Below are positions 33,976-47,426 of a stretch of 64,000 nucleotides of DNA, in pieces. The position numbers were made by a program, and so were the translations under genes. Origin of the DNA: Maylandia zebra (Eukaryota; Chordata; Actinopteri; Cichliformes; Cichlidae); NCBI RefSeq assembly GCF_041146795.1, contig NC_135182.1, positions 35,271,509-35,335,508 on the forward strand. The letters are read 5' to 3'. Positions within the stretch are counted from its first letter, which is position 1. Each line of letters opens with the position of its first letter. A model generated the notes under the pieces. It was not told the DNA's origin. It did not search any database and worked only from the letters and a program-made list of their open reading frames with translations.

Positions 33976-34923
33976 ATGTGATGAAGTGGTGGAGCCACAG
34001 TTTGTAATAAAAAGGAATTTGAGTGCTCAGAGCATAAATACCACTTACTATCATGGTATCAACATAAGTTTAAAGTATGCTACAGAGGTCTCCTTTGCAA
34101 AAAATATGAAATATGCTGTCTTTCACTTGTTTGTAAGTGTAGAATGCAGAAGTTGGAGGCGATGTTTATCCTTAATTTGAACGTACCAATTTCTCTGTAC
34201 TTACTATGTCATCATCATAGTTAGAAAAACAGCAGCTTTAAGTATAATTGAATTAACATCACTGTTGTTACAAGTCCCCCCCCCCCCACACACACACACA
34301 CAAACTTGTTGTTATTATGTGCTACATGTGACAAAGGCTAACGTACAACAATGTCCTGACCTAATTTCCCAGCATTAAGTGGAGTTCCAGTCTGTCAATG
34401 CAGCCGCTCTCCCAGCTTCAGAACACCAGATTTAGTATGACAGTATAACAACAATCAAACAATAAAGCTTTTCTGTTACACCGAAGCAGCAGTGACAAGA
34501 AAAGAGACTGAATTAGGAAAATAACCAAACCAAACTTAACAAATTAAGATCAAAGACAGTGACGTCCCAAAACTGCAGAGTGCAACCCGTCGTACCCGTC
34601 GCTTTTGATCATCCCAACGTTTGATCCAAAACATCATAAATCAGGTGGTGATCAAAAGAAACTCTTTCATCACAAATCAAACAAATTGAGACAGGATGTG
34701 CCAGAGGAATAATCTCAACATATTAGACATGAAGCAACAACTCACAAAGGTGGAAAAAAACATGAATCACAGGACTGGAGACGGAGCGCTGGGAGGAAAC
34801 GGCTGGATGATGGGAGGGAAGTGTCTTTTAAAAGATTTATCAATATCTTTACCTGTATTCCCTGTGATATAATTTAGATTTGGAAATGAAGAAAATTTCA
34901 TATGCGATATCTGTTTTTTATTC
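33976..34923. other. Intergenic, nothing recognised
   Basis: A C-run followed by (CA)n lies at about 34276-34303. No gene recognised. Confidence 0.4.
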
Positions 34924-35215
34924 TACTGACCACTTTATTAGGTAGACCTCGCTGGTGCCAAGCTGTATCCCATTCTGCCTTCGTGGCACAGATTCAATAA
35001 TGTGCCCGAAAAATGCCTCAGAGATTTTGATCCAAATTAGCATGACATCATCACACAGTTGCTGCAGATTGATCAGCTCCACGTCTGTGACGTGAGTCTC
35101 CTTTGCCACCACATCCCAAACGTGCTTGACTGGATTGAGATCTGGTGACTGTGGACGCCATTTAAATACAGTGAACTCATTCTCATGTTAAAGACACTAG
35201 TTTGAGATGATTTGA
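34924..35215 (-). mobile_element. Tc1-like transposon 3' end
   Basis: It begins 'tgaccactttattaggtaga', the inverted terminal sequence of the same family as 33185-33750. It reads back into 'ggattgagatctggtgactg', the D(D/E)-region text. Opposite in orientation to that copy. Confidence 0.8.
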
Positions 35216-36305
35216 GAGGAAAATATCCCAACACCATTAAACCACCGGCTGAAGCATTTATACAAGATTACCCCAAAATCTGACCCCATCTGAATGTCAG
35301 AAACGGGGAACCAGTCGGTGCTTTTTACTCAAAATATTTGAGTGTTTGTGGATACAGTTTAAGAAAAAAGAAGGGAAACAAAAACTGGTTACACTGAATA
35401 AAAAACAGAACTTCTCATGTTAGAACATGGGTAAAGAAAAAAACACAACCCAGGAGGGGCGAATAATACTAACAAACCCTTTCCTACAAACCCCACAGAA
35501 GTTAGCTGCAACGCCACTGAGCTTCACATTAACACAGACACACATCAGACATCTATGGAATAAGCAGATCAGTTAGTAAGCAGGAACATCCTTAAATTGA
35601 AGGTTAGAGAAGTTTGTCTTTAAAAGACCCCAGATCATCAAATGTGCCCGTTTGCTTCTGGATTGGGCAGTGGGACCAGCTAGTTCTTTTCCAGCCTTCT
35701 GTTATCCACTGAATGCAACATTTAGACATCATCACCTTACAAAATATGTACTCTGATCTTCTTAGCAAAAAGCTGTTTGTATATCCAGAGCAACATAAGC
35801 ATTCACGTAGCTAATGGAGGCCTGTGGAGTCTGAGGTGGAGCTCATGGCCGTCTGACCTTGGGATGAATTCGCTGAGATGTCCACGTCTGGGAAGACTGC
35901 TGGTCTGGAACTTTTAGGTGTGTGTTAAGAAGATGCCACAAACTGCAAACATTTCTGCTTTTACAGAGGTGCTCACAGGGTTCTGTGAAAACATGACTGT
36001 GAGGCTAAAATATTGACTTTTTTTGGCTTAGTTTGGGGTTCCACGGATACTTTATTTGTGTTCCTGATATTTTCTGCCTTTTGCAAAGAACAGATAACAG
36101 TGAATATAATGAGATGATTCAGAATGAATTAAAGCTAGAACATCAGGAGATGAGTCTGAAGTTTGTTGTGCATTTCAGTTGTTCGATAAACCACTCCACG
36201 AGTTCATGAAACAAAATATAAAATCAGGCATGTTCAAATACAAGTTTCCACTATTGCAGTATCCACCTCCTGCTTAACAATTATACTTTCTGTCATAATT
36301 TGGAA

Positions 36306-36351
36306 TATGTATGTATGTATGTATATATGTATGTATATGTATGTGTGTGTT
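36306..36351 (+). repeat. (ATGT)n/(TG)n microsatellite
   Basis: Imperfect ATGT units turning into TG. Confidence 0.85.
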
Positions 36352-37213
36352 GTGTAAGGCACTAAATGTGCTTATGCTAAATACTAAAATCACTTTAAAA
36401 AAATTGCTCAGGTCTAAGTTACCAAGGAGGAGTGAGAATTGTAGGGGAGGACATGAAAAGAACAGGAATGGGAGGTGAGAGAAAGGTGAGTCATACATGG
36501 TGACAAAAAAGAGGAAGCTGTGGGTGGAAAAAAAAAATCACTGAATCCCAGTTAATTCATCCCAGTGGAGATTTGTGGTGCTTCCTCAGCAGTGTCACAT
36601 AAAGTTTGCAGTTAATGACAAAAACCAAAAGAAAGAAATGGCAGTTTTATAACATTAATCAACAGCAATCATTCCCTGTACAACTGTTATCATAACAGCA
36701 CAAAAACAAAATCACACATTAATGTGAAGTTGTTCTCTGTCCCTGCTGCTCTTGCAGATTTCTCATCTGATGGTGAATGCAACATTTAATTTAGCTGGAC
36801 AGCATTCAGAGGTGAGAGAACTTCGTCCACCTGCTTTCAGCACAACGGTTCACTGTGTTTAGTATTTGATATTGGATATATATACAGCAAAAGTCTGGAC
36901 AGCCAGTCAGAGGAAAAACGTGTGAGTCCAAAATACTATCTTCCCTTATAGTGTCGTCTAATGCTTGTTTTTTATCACATCTATAAATTCTTTTTCCAAT
37001 TTAAGTTCATACTGTTTATGTAATTGTGAAATTTGTATGTGTGACAGCAGTGTCAAACTTTTCGTCCTTGGTATTATGTTGCTTTGCAAATCAAAGTCTA
37101 CCACTGCCTGAGCTGAAAGGATAAAGAGTAAAACATCATCAAAGCTGCTGTGTGCATGTTTTAGGATTATGCAAGAAGATATTTTAAGTTTCTTTGCATT
37201 GTCTGTGGCAAGG

Positions 37214-37227
37214 CTGCCCCCTGGTGG
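37214..37227 (-). promoter_or_regulatory. CTCF-like motif
   Basis: Minus-strand CCACCAGGGGGCAG, an excellent match to the CTCF core. Confidence 0.55.
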
Positions 37228-37531
37228 TGGGTCGTTGCAACTGTAGGAGATATGTGTAGCGATCTCTTTCAGCCTGATTCCATTTTCTGTGTGTAACAAA
37301 ATGCATATATTATGAGAGTCACTTTATCCAGAAATTGCAGAGAGAAAATTTTAATTTTAATTAAGGTTAGACATTATAAATTTTACTGGTTCTCAATTAG
37401 TATTTTCATGTTCAAATATTTCAGCTCTGGAAGCAGAGCAGTATATTTTTCATCAGCCAGCCATAAAAAAATAAAAACAAAAACATACAACTCTGTTTCT
37501 GTCAAGTTTTACATGGACAAGTGAAAGTTGA

Positions 37532-37545
37532 CCGCTAGAGGGCAG
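37532..37545 (+). promoter_or_regulatory. CTCF-like motif
   Basis: Plus-strand CCGCTAGAGGGCAG, a close match to the CTCF core, 305 bases from the minus-strand motif and pointing away from it. Confidence 0.5.
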
Positions 37546-38803
37546 TCACACCCAGCTGACTGCACATAGTCTGTGAGTGGAGATGTTTGTCATGAAGGGA
37601 GGGCTCAGCTGCTGATATTTCCTGTCAACAGGCATCTTCACCAACTCATCCTAACATTTAATTAGTTCTTGTGAAGCTGTGGAACGACAGATCAGGCAGA
37701 ACAACTGAAGAGCGGAGGAGTGAAGGTTTCCCAGACCTCTGACTATCTGCTTCATTGACAGAATTCTCCCATCAGCGAACTGAGGGAGTGAACAGGGAGA
37801 CGCAGGATGATGGAAAACACTCAGCAGTCACAGGAGGAAGATGCTGCGGTGCTTTAAGTCCTTCGAGTTTAGATGACGTTTGCATGGTATTTGTACATAA
37901 ACGTAAAGCTTTAATGTAAAGGCTGTAGATAGAAATGTTGGGTCTGTGTTTCCACAAGCCCCGCTAGTTTAGAGATGAAGAAAACAAGACATAACAGAAC
38001 ATCTTCAACCCGCTAGCGAGGGAATATTTTGGTCAAGAACCAGCTCTTGGAGCTCCTAACCCGTCTCCAGCCCAAAATCCTTCCAAGAGCAGCTTCCCTC
38101 ACAGCTATTTATTGACAAACTGTTACAATTCACACAATACACATCACAGCAAAGCAACGCCCACCATAAAACCCCCCAAAGGGTTCTAAGACAAGGCACT
38201 ATGTGTGTGTATGTGTAAACATCTGTATGCATGTGAGAGTGTGTGTGTTTGAGAATGTGTGTGAGAATGTGTGTCTCTCTGTATGCATGACTTCCTGCTC
38301 ACCAAAAGGATCATAAAAGCAGGAAGCAACATCACAAGAAACAGATCTTCCAGATAGGATGTATCTGCAATAAAAGCCTCTCCAGCCAGTGGTCAGAGAC
38401 AAAGGAATGTGTTGATCCTTCAGATTGAACTCAGACCTTACAAATTTAAGAACATAATGACAACATTCAACAATTAGACTTAACAGTAATAGTAAATGTC
38501 TTTATGCTCAAAACTTGAAAAAAATAGTACTTTATTGACATTGACATATCTAACATGACTGATTCAAGAAATGTAGAGATCCTTATATAAACTTTCACTG
38601 GAAGAAAAAAAAAAACTTTTCTACTTATAAAAGGATTTCTCCAGCACACATCAGCCCTCACCATGTTATAAAACATGTCTGTTTTAAATGTGATTTGGTT
38701 TTGAAAAGCTGCACAGAATAACTGCGGAAAGTCTGACACGAGGAAAAAGGGAAGAAATGATCAATGCAGTATTTGGCCTGCTTTTCAAGACACAGAGAGA
38801 AGG

Positions 38804-38849
38804 CTGTGTGTGCGTGTGCGTGCGTGTGTGTGTGTGTGTGTGTGTGTGT
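38804..38849 (+). repeat. (TG)n microsatellite
   Basis: TG repeat with CG interruptions at the left end. Confidence 0.95.
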
Positions 38850-39007
38850 CAGATCAAACAGTAAAAGGATCATGTGTCGTCTCTTATCGAAGACGTGCCT
38901 GTCAGAGCTGGTGAGAGGGATTAGCACGGCTGACACTGACAGGTGGAGAATACAATCTGAAGAGAGCAGCGTGAGACAGGTGGGATCATTCAATACAAAC
39001 AGAGTCA

Positions 39008-39008
<1 letters not shown>

Positions 39009-39071
<63 letters not shown>
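39009..39071 (+). repeat. (AC)n microsatellite
   Basis: About 31 uninterrupted AC units. Confidence 0.97.
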
Positions 39072-39075
<4 letters not shown>

Positions 39076-39166
39076 GGTGGGTCACTGTGAATGCGGCAGA
39101 CTTGTAAAAAGAGCCTGCTCTCATCCCTTTGTCTGCAGCTGCACGCTCGTGGAGCTGCTAACAAAA

Positions 39167-39167
<1 letters not shown>

Positions 39168-39247
<80 letters not shown>
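39168..39247 (+). repeat. (CA)40 microsatellite
   Basis: About 40 CA units ending directly in a perfect palindrome. Confidence 0.97.
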
Positions 39248-39248
<1 letters not shown>

Positions 39249-39284
39249 TGTGTCTATCAATAGGTCTATTGATAGACACAATGT
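39245..39284. repeat. Perfect 19-bp inverted repeat with 2-nt loop
   Basis: Arm 39245-39263 (ACATTGTGTCTATCAATAG) is exactly complementary to 39266-39284, with GT between. The motif TATCAATAGGTCTA at 39255 is repeated at 39284. Confidence 0.95.
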
Positions 39285-39297
39285 ATCAATAGGTCTA

Positions 39298-42200
39298 AGA
39301 CATATGAAACTAGCTTATAGCTTGGAGGTAAACGCTTGTCCAGTAACACACACTTAAAATAAACGTGACAGTTGCTACACGATTGTTTTTCTATTTGAGC
39401 ATCTTGTTCCTAAATGTGTGTCTGTATCCAGCTAGGCCACCATGACAACCTCCAGTCACTAGGGAATTTTTCCCGACCTGTTGGTGCTGGAGGTCGCTGG
39501 TCACAAACAGGTATGTGGTGATTACTTTGTCCAGTAGCAGATCTCTGCCGTTGGCTGTAGTTTGCATAGAAGATGCTGGCTTGTCTGCAAACACTCACAG
39601 CTAATGACCCACTGTAGTGATCAGTGCAATCACATGGAAACCTTTGGTGCAGCACTGTAGATCTATAATGGTGTCTTCCCAAAAGTTTGGGATTGTATTG
39701 TTTTTTTTTTTGGTTCATTCCTTTTGATTAGGCATAGGGATCCTGTAACGGCTGCACTTGGAAAATCATCCACAATAAATCTCCTCTTTCATAAGTACAT
39801 CACAAAGAATGGTGTCCCCACGTTCATCTTCATCACCAAAGTAAAACGAAGGCAGAAAATAGGGAACAATAAAAATGAAGCACAGCAAAAGAAGAGAGGA
39901 CAAAAAGAAAGCAGACTTACAAATAAAGTATGAACGGGAGATTCACAGGCAATAAAAGCTGTTTGTTTGTAATTCTCTTTGACATTATTACAGGGATGCC
40001 TTACTTTATAATGTGTTACTGTAATCACAATGCTTTTTTTAGTAACAGTACATCACAATCATGTTGCCACTTTGGTTACAAACGTTCTCAGCTATCTGTG
40101 CACAGGACGGATAGAAACAACAAAACATCCATTTTCTTTTCTTGCACGTTTACTGCAGTCAGCTGATTTCAGTTCCTGTGTGGGAGGAGGGGACGGCAGA
40201 GTGGTGCCACGATACAGGGTTTGAGGAGAGGTGATATCAACATCATTTACATTTTTTTGCACAAAAAATGGAAACAGCATCCAGGACAGAAACGGCTGTA
40301 TACTACATACTGCTAACAGAACCTCAGCATGCTAACACAAACCTGGCCAAGAACCCAGAGTGATGTTAATGCTGACCCCAGACCAGCAGCCAGAGCCTGA
40401 ACTTCAACAGGTAACAGACTGGTGAGCAGTCAGGCTGTAGCGTCTGTTTCTACCTGTTCACGTGGCGACCAACTGTGCTGGTTTCCACCTTTGCTTTGTG
40501 TTCATGCTTAAATACAAAGAGAAAGATCACGTGTATCCTCATCAGGACTGTGTTTGTAGAGCTGTAACTGTGACTCGTGGCCCATCCATCACACACCAAT
40601 AAAACAACATATAACCACTCATAATACGGCCTGTATTTGTAGGGAGCATTGCCCGCTTACTTACCCCGTTAACTTGCTCTCACAGTGGTCATGTGATCAC
40701 CCGAACTTCACTGACACAAAAGCTGCTGACACAGTAAAATAAAGTTTTATAGATATGATTGAATCTGTGCAACCAAACAATAATTCCTGTAAGCTAGATC
40801 GCTCAGTGCTTCAAACTAATTTACTCTGACACAGAATTTTAAATGTCACCTGTAAACTTGGTGTAGGTCTATCCGTGCTACCACTGATTTCTGTGAGAAC
40901 ACAAAGCCGTGATTTGACTGGAAAGAGTTGATTTTGTGTCTCTAAAACTACAAATGCATACCAGCGAATCACATCAAGATGAGAAGCGCTCTCTAGTCAT
41001 CTCCAGTGATGCTCTCGTGATGTGGCTACCTCCTTTGAAGCGGTAGCTGACAGAGCTTCTGCATCCGGCCATGCAGTACGTAACATGTAACAACACAAAA
41101 GCCACATCTGGTGATTAAGCAGCCCCACCTGCTGCTTCCTGTTGAACGATATCCAAACAAGGCTTTGGTGGTGTATCATTTCAATCAAACTTAGGCAGGT
41201 GATCAAAGGCTATGATCTCTTTCTCACATCCACACAGAGTTACGGGTGGATGCAGGGCTTTCCTCTCTCATAATACCAGCCGCCAGTTTTATCCTTTTAC
41301 TGTTGTGGCTTACTGCTATAATTAGAACAAGGGATGATAAGAATACAAATGCTTTGATGTGCTTATCTGAAGCAGCCAAAAGGCAGATGAGGACATGCAC
41401 ACAGCCGAGGCTTAGCCTCTCACTCATGCAGACACTCAAAGATGGGTACATGCATACACGCTGGGTATCAGTACAACTCTCTCTTAACATGTTATTGCTG
41501 TATAAGGATAAGGAAGAAGTCTATTTACATGCACAACTTACAAAATAAAGCACTGGATTTACTGCATATGTTCAGCTATAAGAGTTAACTCAGTTCTCGC
41601 CCTTTTTTGGAGAAAATTAGTATCTATAATACAATAATGTCATAAACATCATGCATATTATTGTATTGATAATTTGACCATTTTTATATATTTATAGCAA
41701 AACTGTCACACAGTCATGTAGTCATTAGGATGTATTACCTAAAGTCTTTCTTAGTGACCAAAAATCTTTCAAATATCCTAGAATGAGCACATTTACGTTG
41801 GCTGCGCGCATGCAGACGAGGAGACACTACCACTGACTCCCACCAGGCTGTGCCCTTGTCTGACTCTTATCCAAAGCCATGTTTTACTCTAAGGGTTTGT
41901 GAGCACTACAGTGATATGAACACCAGTAATTTAGGTGCTGATATGAAAAGATACACATTCAAAGAGTTTGTTAATCTTCAAGGCCCTGTCCTCCCCAGAC
42001 AAAGCCCAGAGAATCCATGAAAGTGCTCATGTAGATAAAACCACTACAGGCAACAGCCACACTCCCTGACTTCAGCACACACATGCTCTCTGTGCTTGTC
42101 GTCAGCTCCTGACTTTGATGACATACTGTCTAGTCCTAATAAACTCCTCTTTGTTCCTCCAGAATAACCCTCTTCTCCTCCCGCTCTTTAATGGCTCACG

Positions 42201-45200
42201 CTTGGTCCTCTGACACATTCATCTGAATAGTTTAGAGATTGAGCTCAACACCAACAGATGGAAATGAAGTTTATCTGCAGCGAAACACAAAAAATGCACA
42301 ACAACAATCTTAGTCAGACATCGCTTTCCATTCGGGGTTTGTTTTTACTAATGAGGGTAAATCAGACGACAGACATCTTTCCATCCACGCCTCTATTTGA
42401 CTTTTTTGATTCCGTATAGATGTTAAGGTTCACACGCAGGTTCAAATCCAATCTGTTTCTCAGTTGGAAAGGACTGCAGCGATGTTTACACAGTAGGGAG
42501 ATTCCTGCTCCGTAGGAGCGCAGAGAGGAGGCTTTGATGCTCAATAGGAGCTACTGAAAGAGAGCAGGAGGAAGACAGAGAGAAACTGCAGTTGGACAGC
42601 GAGCAAAATGATGATGACCCTTCTACAGAAACCTTGGATTGCTCCTCTTGAAACAATCACAAAATATGGGTAACAGATGTTTTCTGTTTTTGTCTGTGGG
42701 CTTATCGTGCCCACAGGCCAGCAGCACTGTGATCTGGCCTCGTTTCTCGGATTCTTGGACATTTAAAATATAACACGGTGAAACTCTTGATTCAGAAACA
42801 GACTCCTTTAAGTAAAAGACGCTGACTTGAACGTCATTGTTCCACAGGGGGGAAAAAAGCTGCAGGTGCAAGTCCAACTCACACACCTGCCATAATCTTC
42901 TCCGCTGTGAGCCGCAGACAACGAAAATACCCTCGATATCCACGGTAACGGCAGAAACAGCAAGCCGAGCTTCGATGCAAATGGACCCTCTTCAGCCCCC
43001 TCTGCCCTCTGGCTGTTGTATTTTCACTGAGCCAGAGATCAGGGAGAGCTCTACAGTTCTGTGGATGCCGGCCAGCTGGCTGATACAACCAAGTGGTGGC
43101 TATCTAACTTCCCCTCTGTCCCACATCCTTATCTCCCTCCTCTCTATCATTCTCACATCATATTAGCTCAAAAAATGTGCGCTTCAGAGTTATTTACATT
43201 TGTTTAAATTTGAAAGTGTTTGGAGGAGAGATTACAAAAGTAAAATATGAGCTAGAAGCCAGAATTATCTGCAGATAATTGAGACAAACAAGGAAGAGAA
43301 AAGCTGTGGTTTCCATCTGATCCTGCAGCAAGAGTTCACACTTAAAGTGCTGAAAATTAACACTCTGTCCTCATGCCTGAGCAAAATAGGCACAATAACA
43401 TACACCAGTATCTGTTTTAGTGAATGCTTTCAAAGCTGCAGTGCTCGTGCTTCAGGTCAGGGAATGCAAACCCTTTAAAAAATCCACAGTCTGAGGAGGA
43501 AGCTGACGTGATGGTGATCAAACACAAGGAGATTCTGGTTTGTGTGACCTGTGGGATTTAAGACAGTTTTCTGAATTGTTACTTTCATTTATGATCTTTA
43601 TTTGGTAAATATTACACAACAACACTAGCTGGGATTAGAGAAACATAATGCTAATCTTTCTCATCTTCACGTGTAAATTCTTGGTTGACACTGAGATGAA
43701 TCCCACTGCAGCCACACTGAAGACTTCCGGCTATGTGGCTGTGAGAGCTATAGACTGCATTCACAGGTGAAGTCGTGCAGCTGGCTTAAGGATGTATGAA
43801 TGGTGCAATTTAGTGACTAATGAATAGATTAATGCAGGTTATTGATTACTGCTATATCGTGTGAAAATCCTTCATTTCCAGCAGCGAGACACAGATTTGT
43901 CCATTTTTTCACCCAACAAGAGAGGGCAGCATTGCATCCCAGATTTCTCCCGTTCTGCGTGTTTGTGTATTTCTCTTTTTCTCCCGCTCTTAAAGCTGGA
44001 ACACATGACATCAACCCCTGCATTCTCCCATGTGAATTACCAGAGTCCTCACCCAGGGGTAAGGAGTCATCCAAGGAAAACAAACCAAAGCAACCAAAGG
44101 GCTCTATTACTGGAATGTGGGTTTGTTACACCCACAGTGGTCTGCCATCTCTTCAACAGGTGCTGAAAATATGTGCAGGGCAGTTTTCATTAGTTTGATT
44201 TCATATGTGTTTTATTTAAATATGGAAAAGTAATTTCAGTGTTTAATTTTACACCTTTTACATTTGGGTGACTGAACGTCTTTTTCCAAGCTGATAAATA
44301 CTTCCACTTTTCACATACAGCTGAGCAGAGAGCCGTAACCTCTGACCTCTCCACTGCGAGAAGGCGAGGAGAGAAACGACAACACTGGCACCAGATTTAG
44401 GACAAAAGCTTAGTTACACGTCAGACAGCGAACGCAAATCTTCTGTTCCGCTCATGTTAGATTTCCTGTTGCAGAGCAGCGGCATCGCATATCACACTGC
44501 AGGCAGCAGCACAGCCTAACACGCCTAACAGATCACATGCCTGCTACTAGTGTGGATCTTGTTATTGCAAGGGCACTCTGAGGAGCATTTCAGCCCCACA
44601 GTGGGCCTCTCTTACTAGGCTGCTATCGTCCCACATCAGTCCTGGGCTTCTTGATGTGGTTTGGGAGGACGTGATGGGGCCGAGCGGGGCCCAAAGTGAT
44701 CAGTCGTGCAGTAACATCTGAAACCCATTTCCCCACAATTAAAGAGAGAGAGAAACTATCAGGACCAAACATCGCCTGTTTCCACGGCATTGAGTCAAAC
44801 ATTTGCATGTGTGTGTCGATGTGTGTGTGTGCTTTACATCCCCGCCACAATCACTCCCAGACACGCGCGCATACGCACACTCCTTTCCCACCCTAAAACA
44901 GTGACGGAGCATTTCCAAATGTGTTTACTTACAACGAAAACCGCTCGACACCAGAATATGACACACATCCAGACAAAGAAGCCGAGCGACACAAAGAGCC
45001 GGGAGACAGGTGGACGAGTCGGGAAGAAAGGTACTACCTTTGCACACTTGTGCTACAGCCAGTGCAGAATATGCTTGCTAAACCGTGTTGAAACTCCTTT
45101 CCACCGTGTGTGTTTGTGTGTTTGTGTGTGCGTGTCTGTATCAGCGAGCTACGCCTGCTGAGCCGCTCCGTCTCGATGCTCGTCGGACATCAAACACAAA

Positions 45201-45265
45201 GCGGCGAGCGGAGCGGAGCTGATTGCTATCTGAAAACGTAATCAAACCAATTCAACCCACTAAAG
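39298..45265. other. Intergenic, no gene recognised
   Basis: No exon or domain found on either strand. 42840-43150 is GC-richer and free of repeats, which suits a conserved non-coding element. A 10-base inverted repeat (ATACAATAAT with ATTATTGTAT) lies at about 41629-41666. Confidence 0.4.
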
Positions 45266-45281
45266 CACACACACACACGCA

Positions 45282-45349
<68 letters not shown>
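45266..45349 (+). repeat. (CA)n microsatellite
   Basis: CA repeat interrupted near 45280-45283. Confidence 0.97.
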
Positions 45350-45351
<2 letters not shown>

Positions 45352-47336
45352 TGCACACATGCTGTCCTTGTCCAAACCCAGAGTAAAGGCTGCACTCTTC
45401 CAGTCATTTCTCAGAGCCTCCCCCTCGGTTCAGATCATTGGTCACGATGTGCTCACCATGTCCTTGGCCTGTGATGTACAGCACAGTCACCCAGGGCTTC
45501 TCTTTACTGTGGGATCGGTGGTCGGCCGTTTTACAAACATCCTCCGAGAGAACCTGTCAACGAAGTTCCTATCCAGTCGAGCCAAGAACTGCAGCTTCCC
45601 ATGACCCTCGGCTTTCACGGGTTAGGTTGAAACCCAAAGATGACCTGTAGGAAAAGCTCACGGTTTTTGATGGCTTTGTTATGAATGAGGCATGAACATG
45701 ATAATATCAGACTGTGTAAGGGCTGCACTCTGCTCTGAGAGCTCAGCGGTTCTCCATAATGACCTCCGTGTGCACGTGTGGATAACAGATATACAGAGAG
45801 AGATGGAAGCAGAAAAATGCTGCATGTGTGAGACAGAGATAAGTTTCAGGATAACTTTAACTACACAGTGAAAAGTGGATGATATCTGACACCAAGCAGA
45901 ACATACGTTTCATTTTGGGATGTGAGGAAAATCTTCTAAATATCGCTTCTGGATGGATTTGGCTGACAGGTTGTGTGAGAAGCTCAGAACTGGTCAAATC
46001 TCTTTTTAGCTCTATGATCATGTTTGAATTAGCAAGCTCTGTGTGCGGGTGTGCATATGTGTGTGTGTCAGGGCATGCTTCATCTGTGTTTGGACAGGTT
46101 TAACATGAAGAGGAGAAAGACTGACGAGAAAAGAAAGTGGAGACGGAGGAACACAGAAAAAGCCAGAGATGAACCAGAGGTACAGATGAAGAAGCGCAAG
46201 CGATGTACAGAGTGCTGAGATAAAAACCTTGAGAGAGGACGAGAAGGCACTGACTGAGACGAGAGCCAAGCGGACACGCAGCCAAATCACCAGTGTTTGG
46301 GTCCTCGCTAAGACAAGCATGATCCGAGTATCTAGGAGTGAGCAGTACTTTCATTGGCCTTCTCTGAAAACACCATCACAGGGAGAGGCATTCCTTAACC
46401 TTTCACCTTTTGTAACTTGGCAACAACCAGCTATCGTCTCCTACTGCCTTCCTCGGGAGACGGGAGGGGAGCCGACAAGCATGACATCAATTTGTGGCCG
46501 GGGAAAATCAAAGCTCTGAAAAGAGCCGAGCCAAACTAATCTGTTGTGCGTTTGGATTATAAGGCTTGCTTCAACTGCTCGATGTATACAGGCCAGACAG
46601 TTTGGGGATAATTAAGATATATTATAACCAAGAATAAGCTAACAGTGTGATGGAATCAGAGACTCAAACACACACAGTTGTATAAATTGTGCATAATCCA
46701 ATCTCGTTTGTTTGGTTTCTGCATTTGCATTCTGTTTAATTTATTTATGTTATGCCTGTCATCAGAGAGGAGGTTATCCGTGCTAAGCTGACCCAGCTGA
46801 AAGGCTTTCCAGACAGGTTGCACTACTTTCTTCAGCACTAAGCGCACAATAAAGCCAAACTTTGGAGCAGTAAGTTCATATGGAAATGACTTTTTCCATC
46901 TTTACATTACAGTACGCTGGTATGGCTCAGATCATTCTGATTCATTTTCTCTGCAGCACAGTGTCGCACCTGTAGTGCTGACCTCTGCACGGGGCCCCTC
47001 TTGCACAGTCATATGAATCAGATTTACCTGCCCAGTGCATGAACAGGAGAACTGCAGCAGGAAGAAAGAGAAGACAAAGCAGTAAAGAACGTAAAAGGAG
47101 GGAGAGAGAGAGAGAGATGGGGTGAGGGAAGATCCTCTGAGGGCAGCAGCTCTGGTTTCATCCAGCCACTGATGATGACTGGCAGCCATGTCAAAAGCTA
47201 AGAAGTCAAATGATGCAGTCTCAAGTTCATCTTTAGGGCATGACAAACTAAAGCTTATAATGCATGGTTTTGCAGGAATGTGCAAATACACAAACTCTCA
47301 CACACACAAATACCTACCTGACTGATTTGAGAAAAA

Positions 47337-47337
<1 letters not shown>
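45350..47337. other. Intergenic, GC-richer island at left
   Basis: 45360-45620 is balanced in base content, carries an open frame in two plus-strand phases and shows no repeat. No domain was recognised, so it may be a conserved element or an unknown exon. Confidence 0.35.

Positions 47338-47423
<86 letters not shown>
47338..47423 (+). repeat. (CA)43 microsatellite
   Basis: Uninterrupted CA for 86 bases. Confidence 0.97.

Positions 47424-47426
<3 letters not shown>

Larger units (their letters stand above)
35216..38800. other. Intergenic, no gene recognised
   Basis: Contains an (ATGT)n tract at 36306-36351 and two strong CTCF-like motifs (37214-37227 and 37532-37545). No frame on either strand carries a known domain. 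Confidence 0.45.

Noticed and set aside
36958..37299. 113-codon minus-strand frame near the CTCF motifs
   Set aside because: No domain, AT-rich, no splice or promoter signals.
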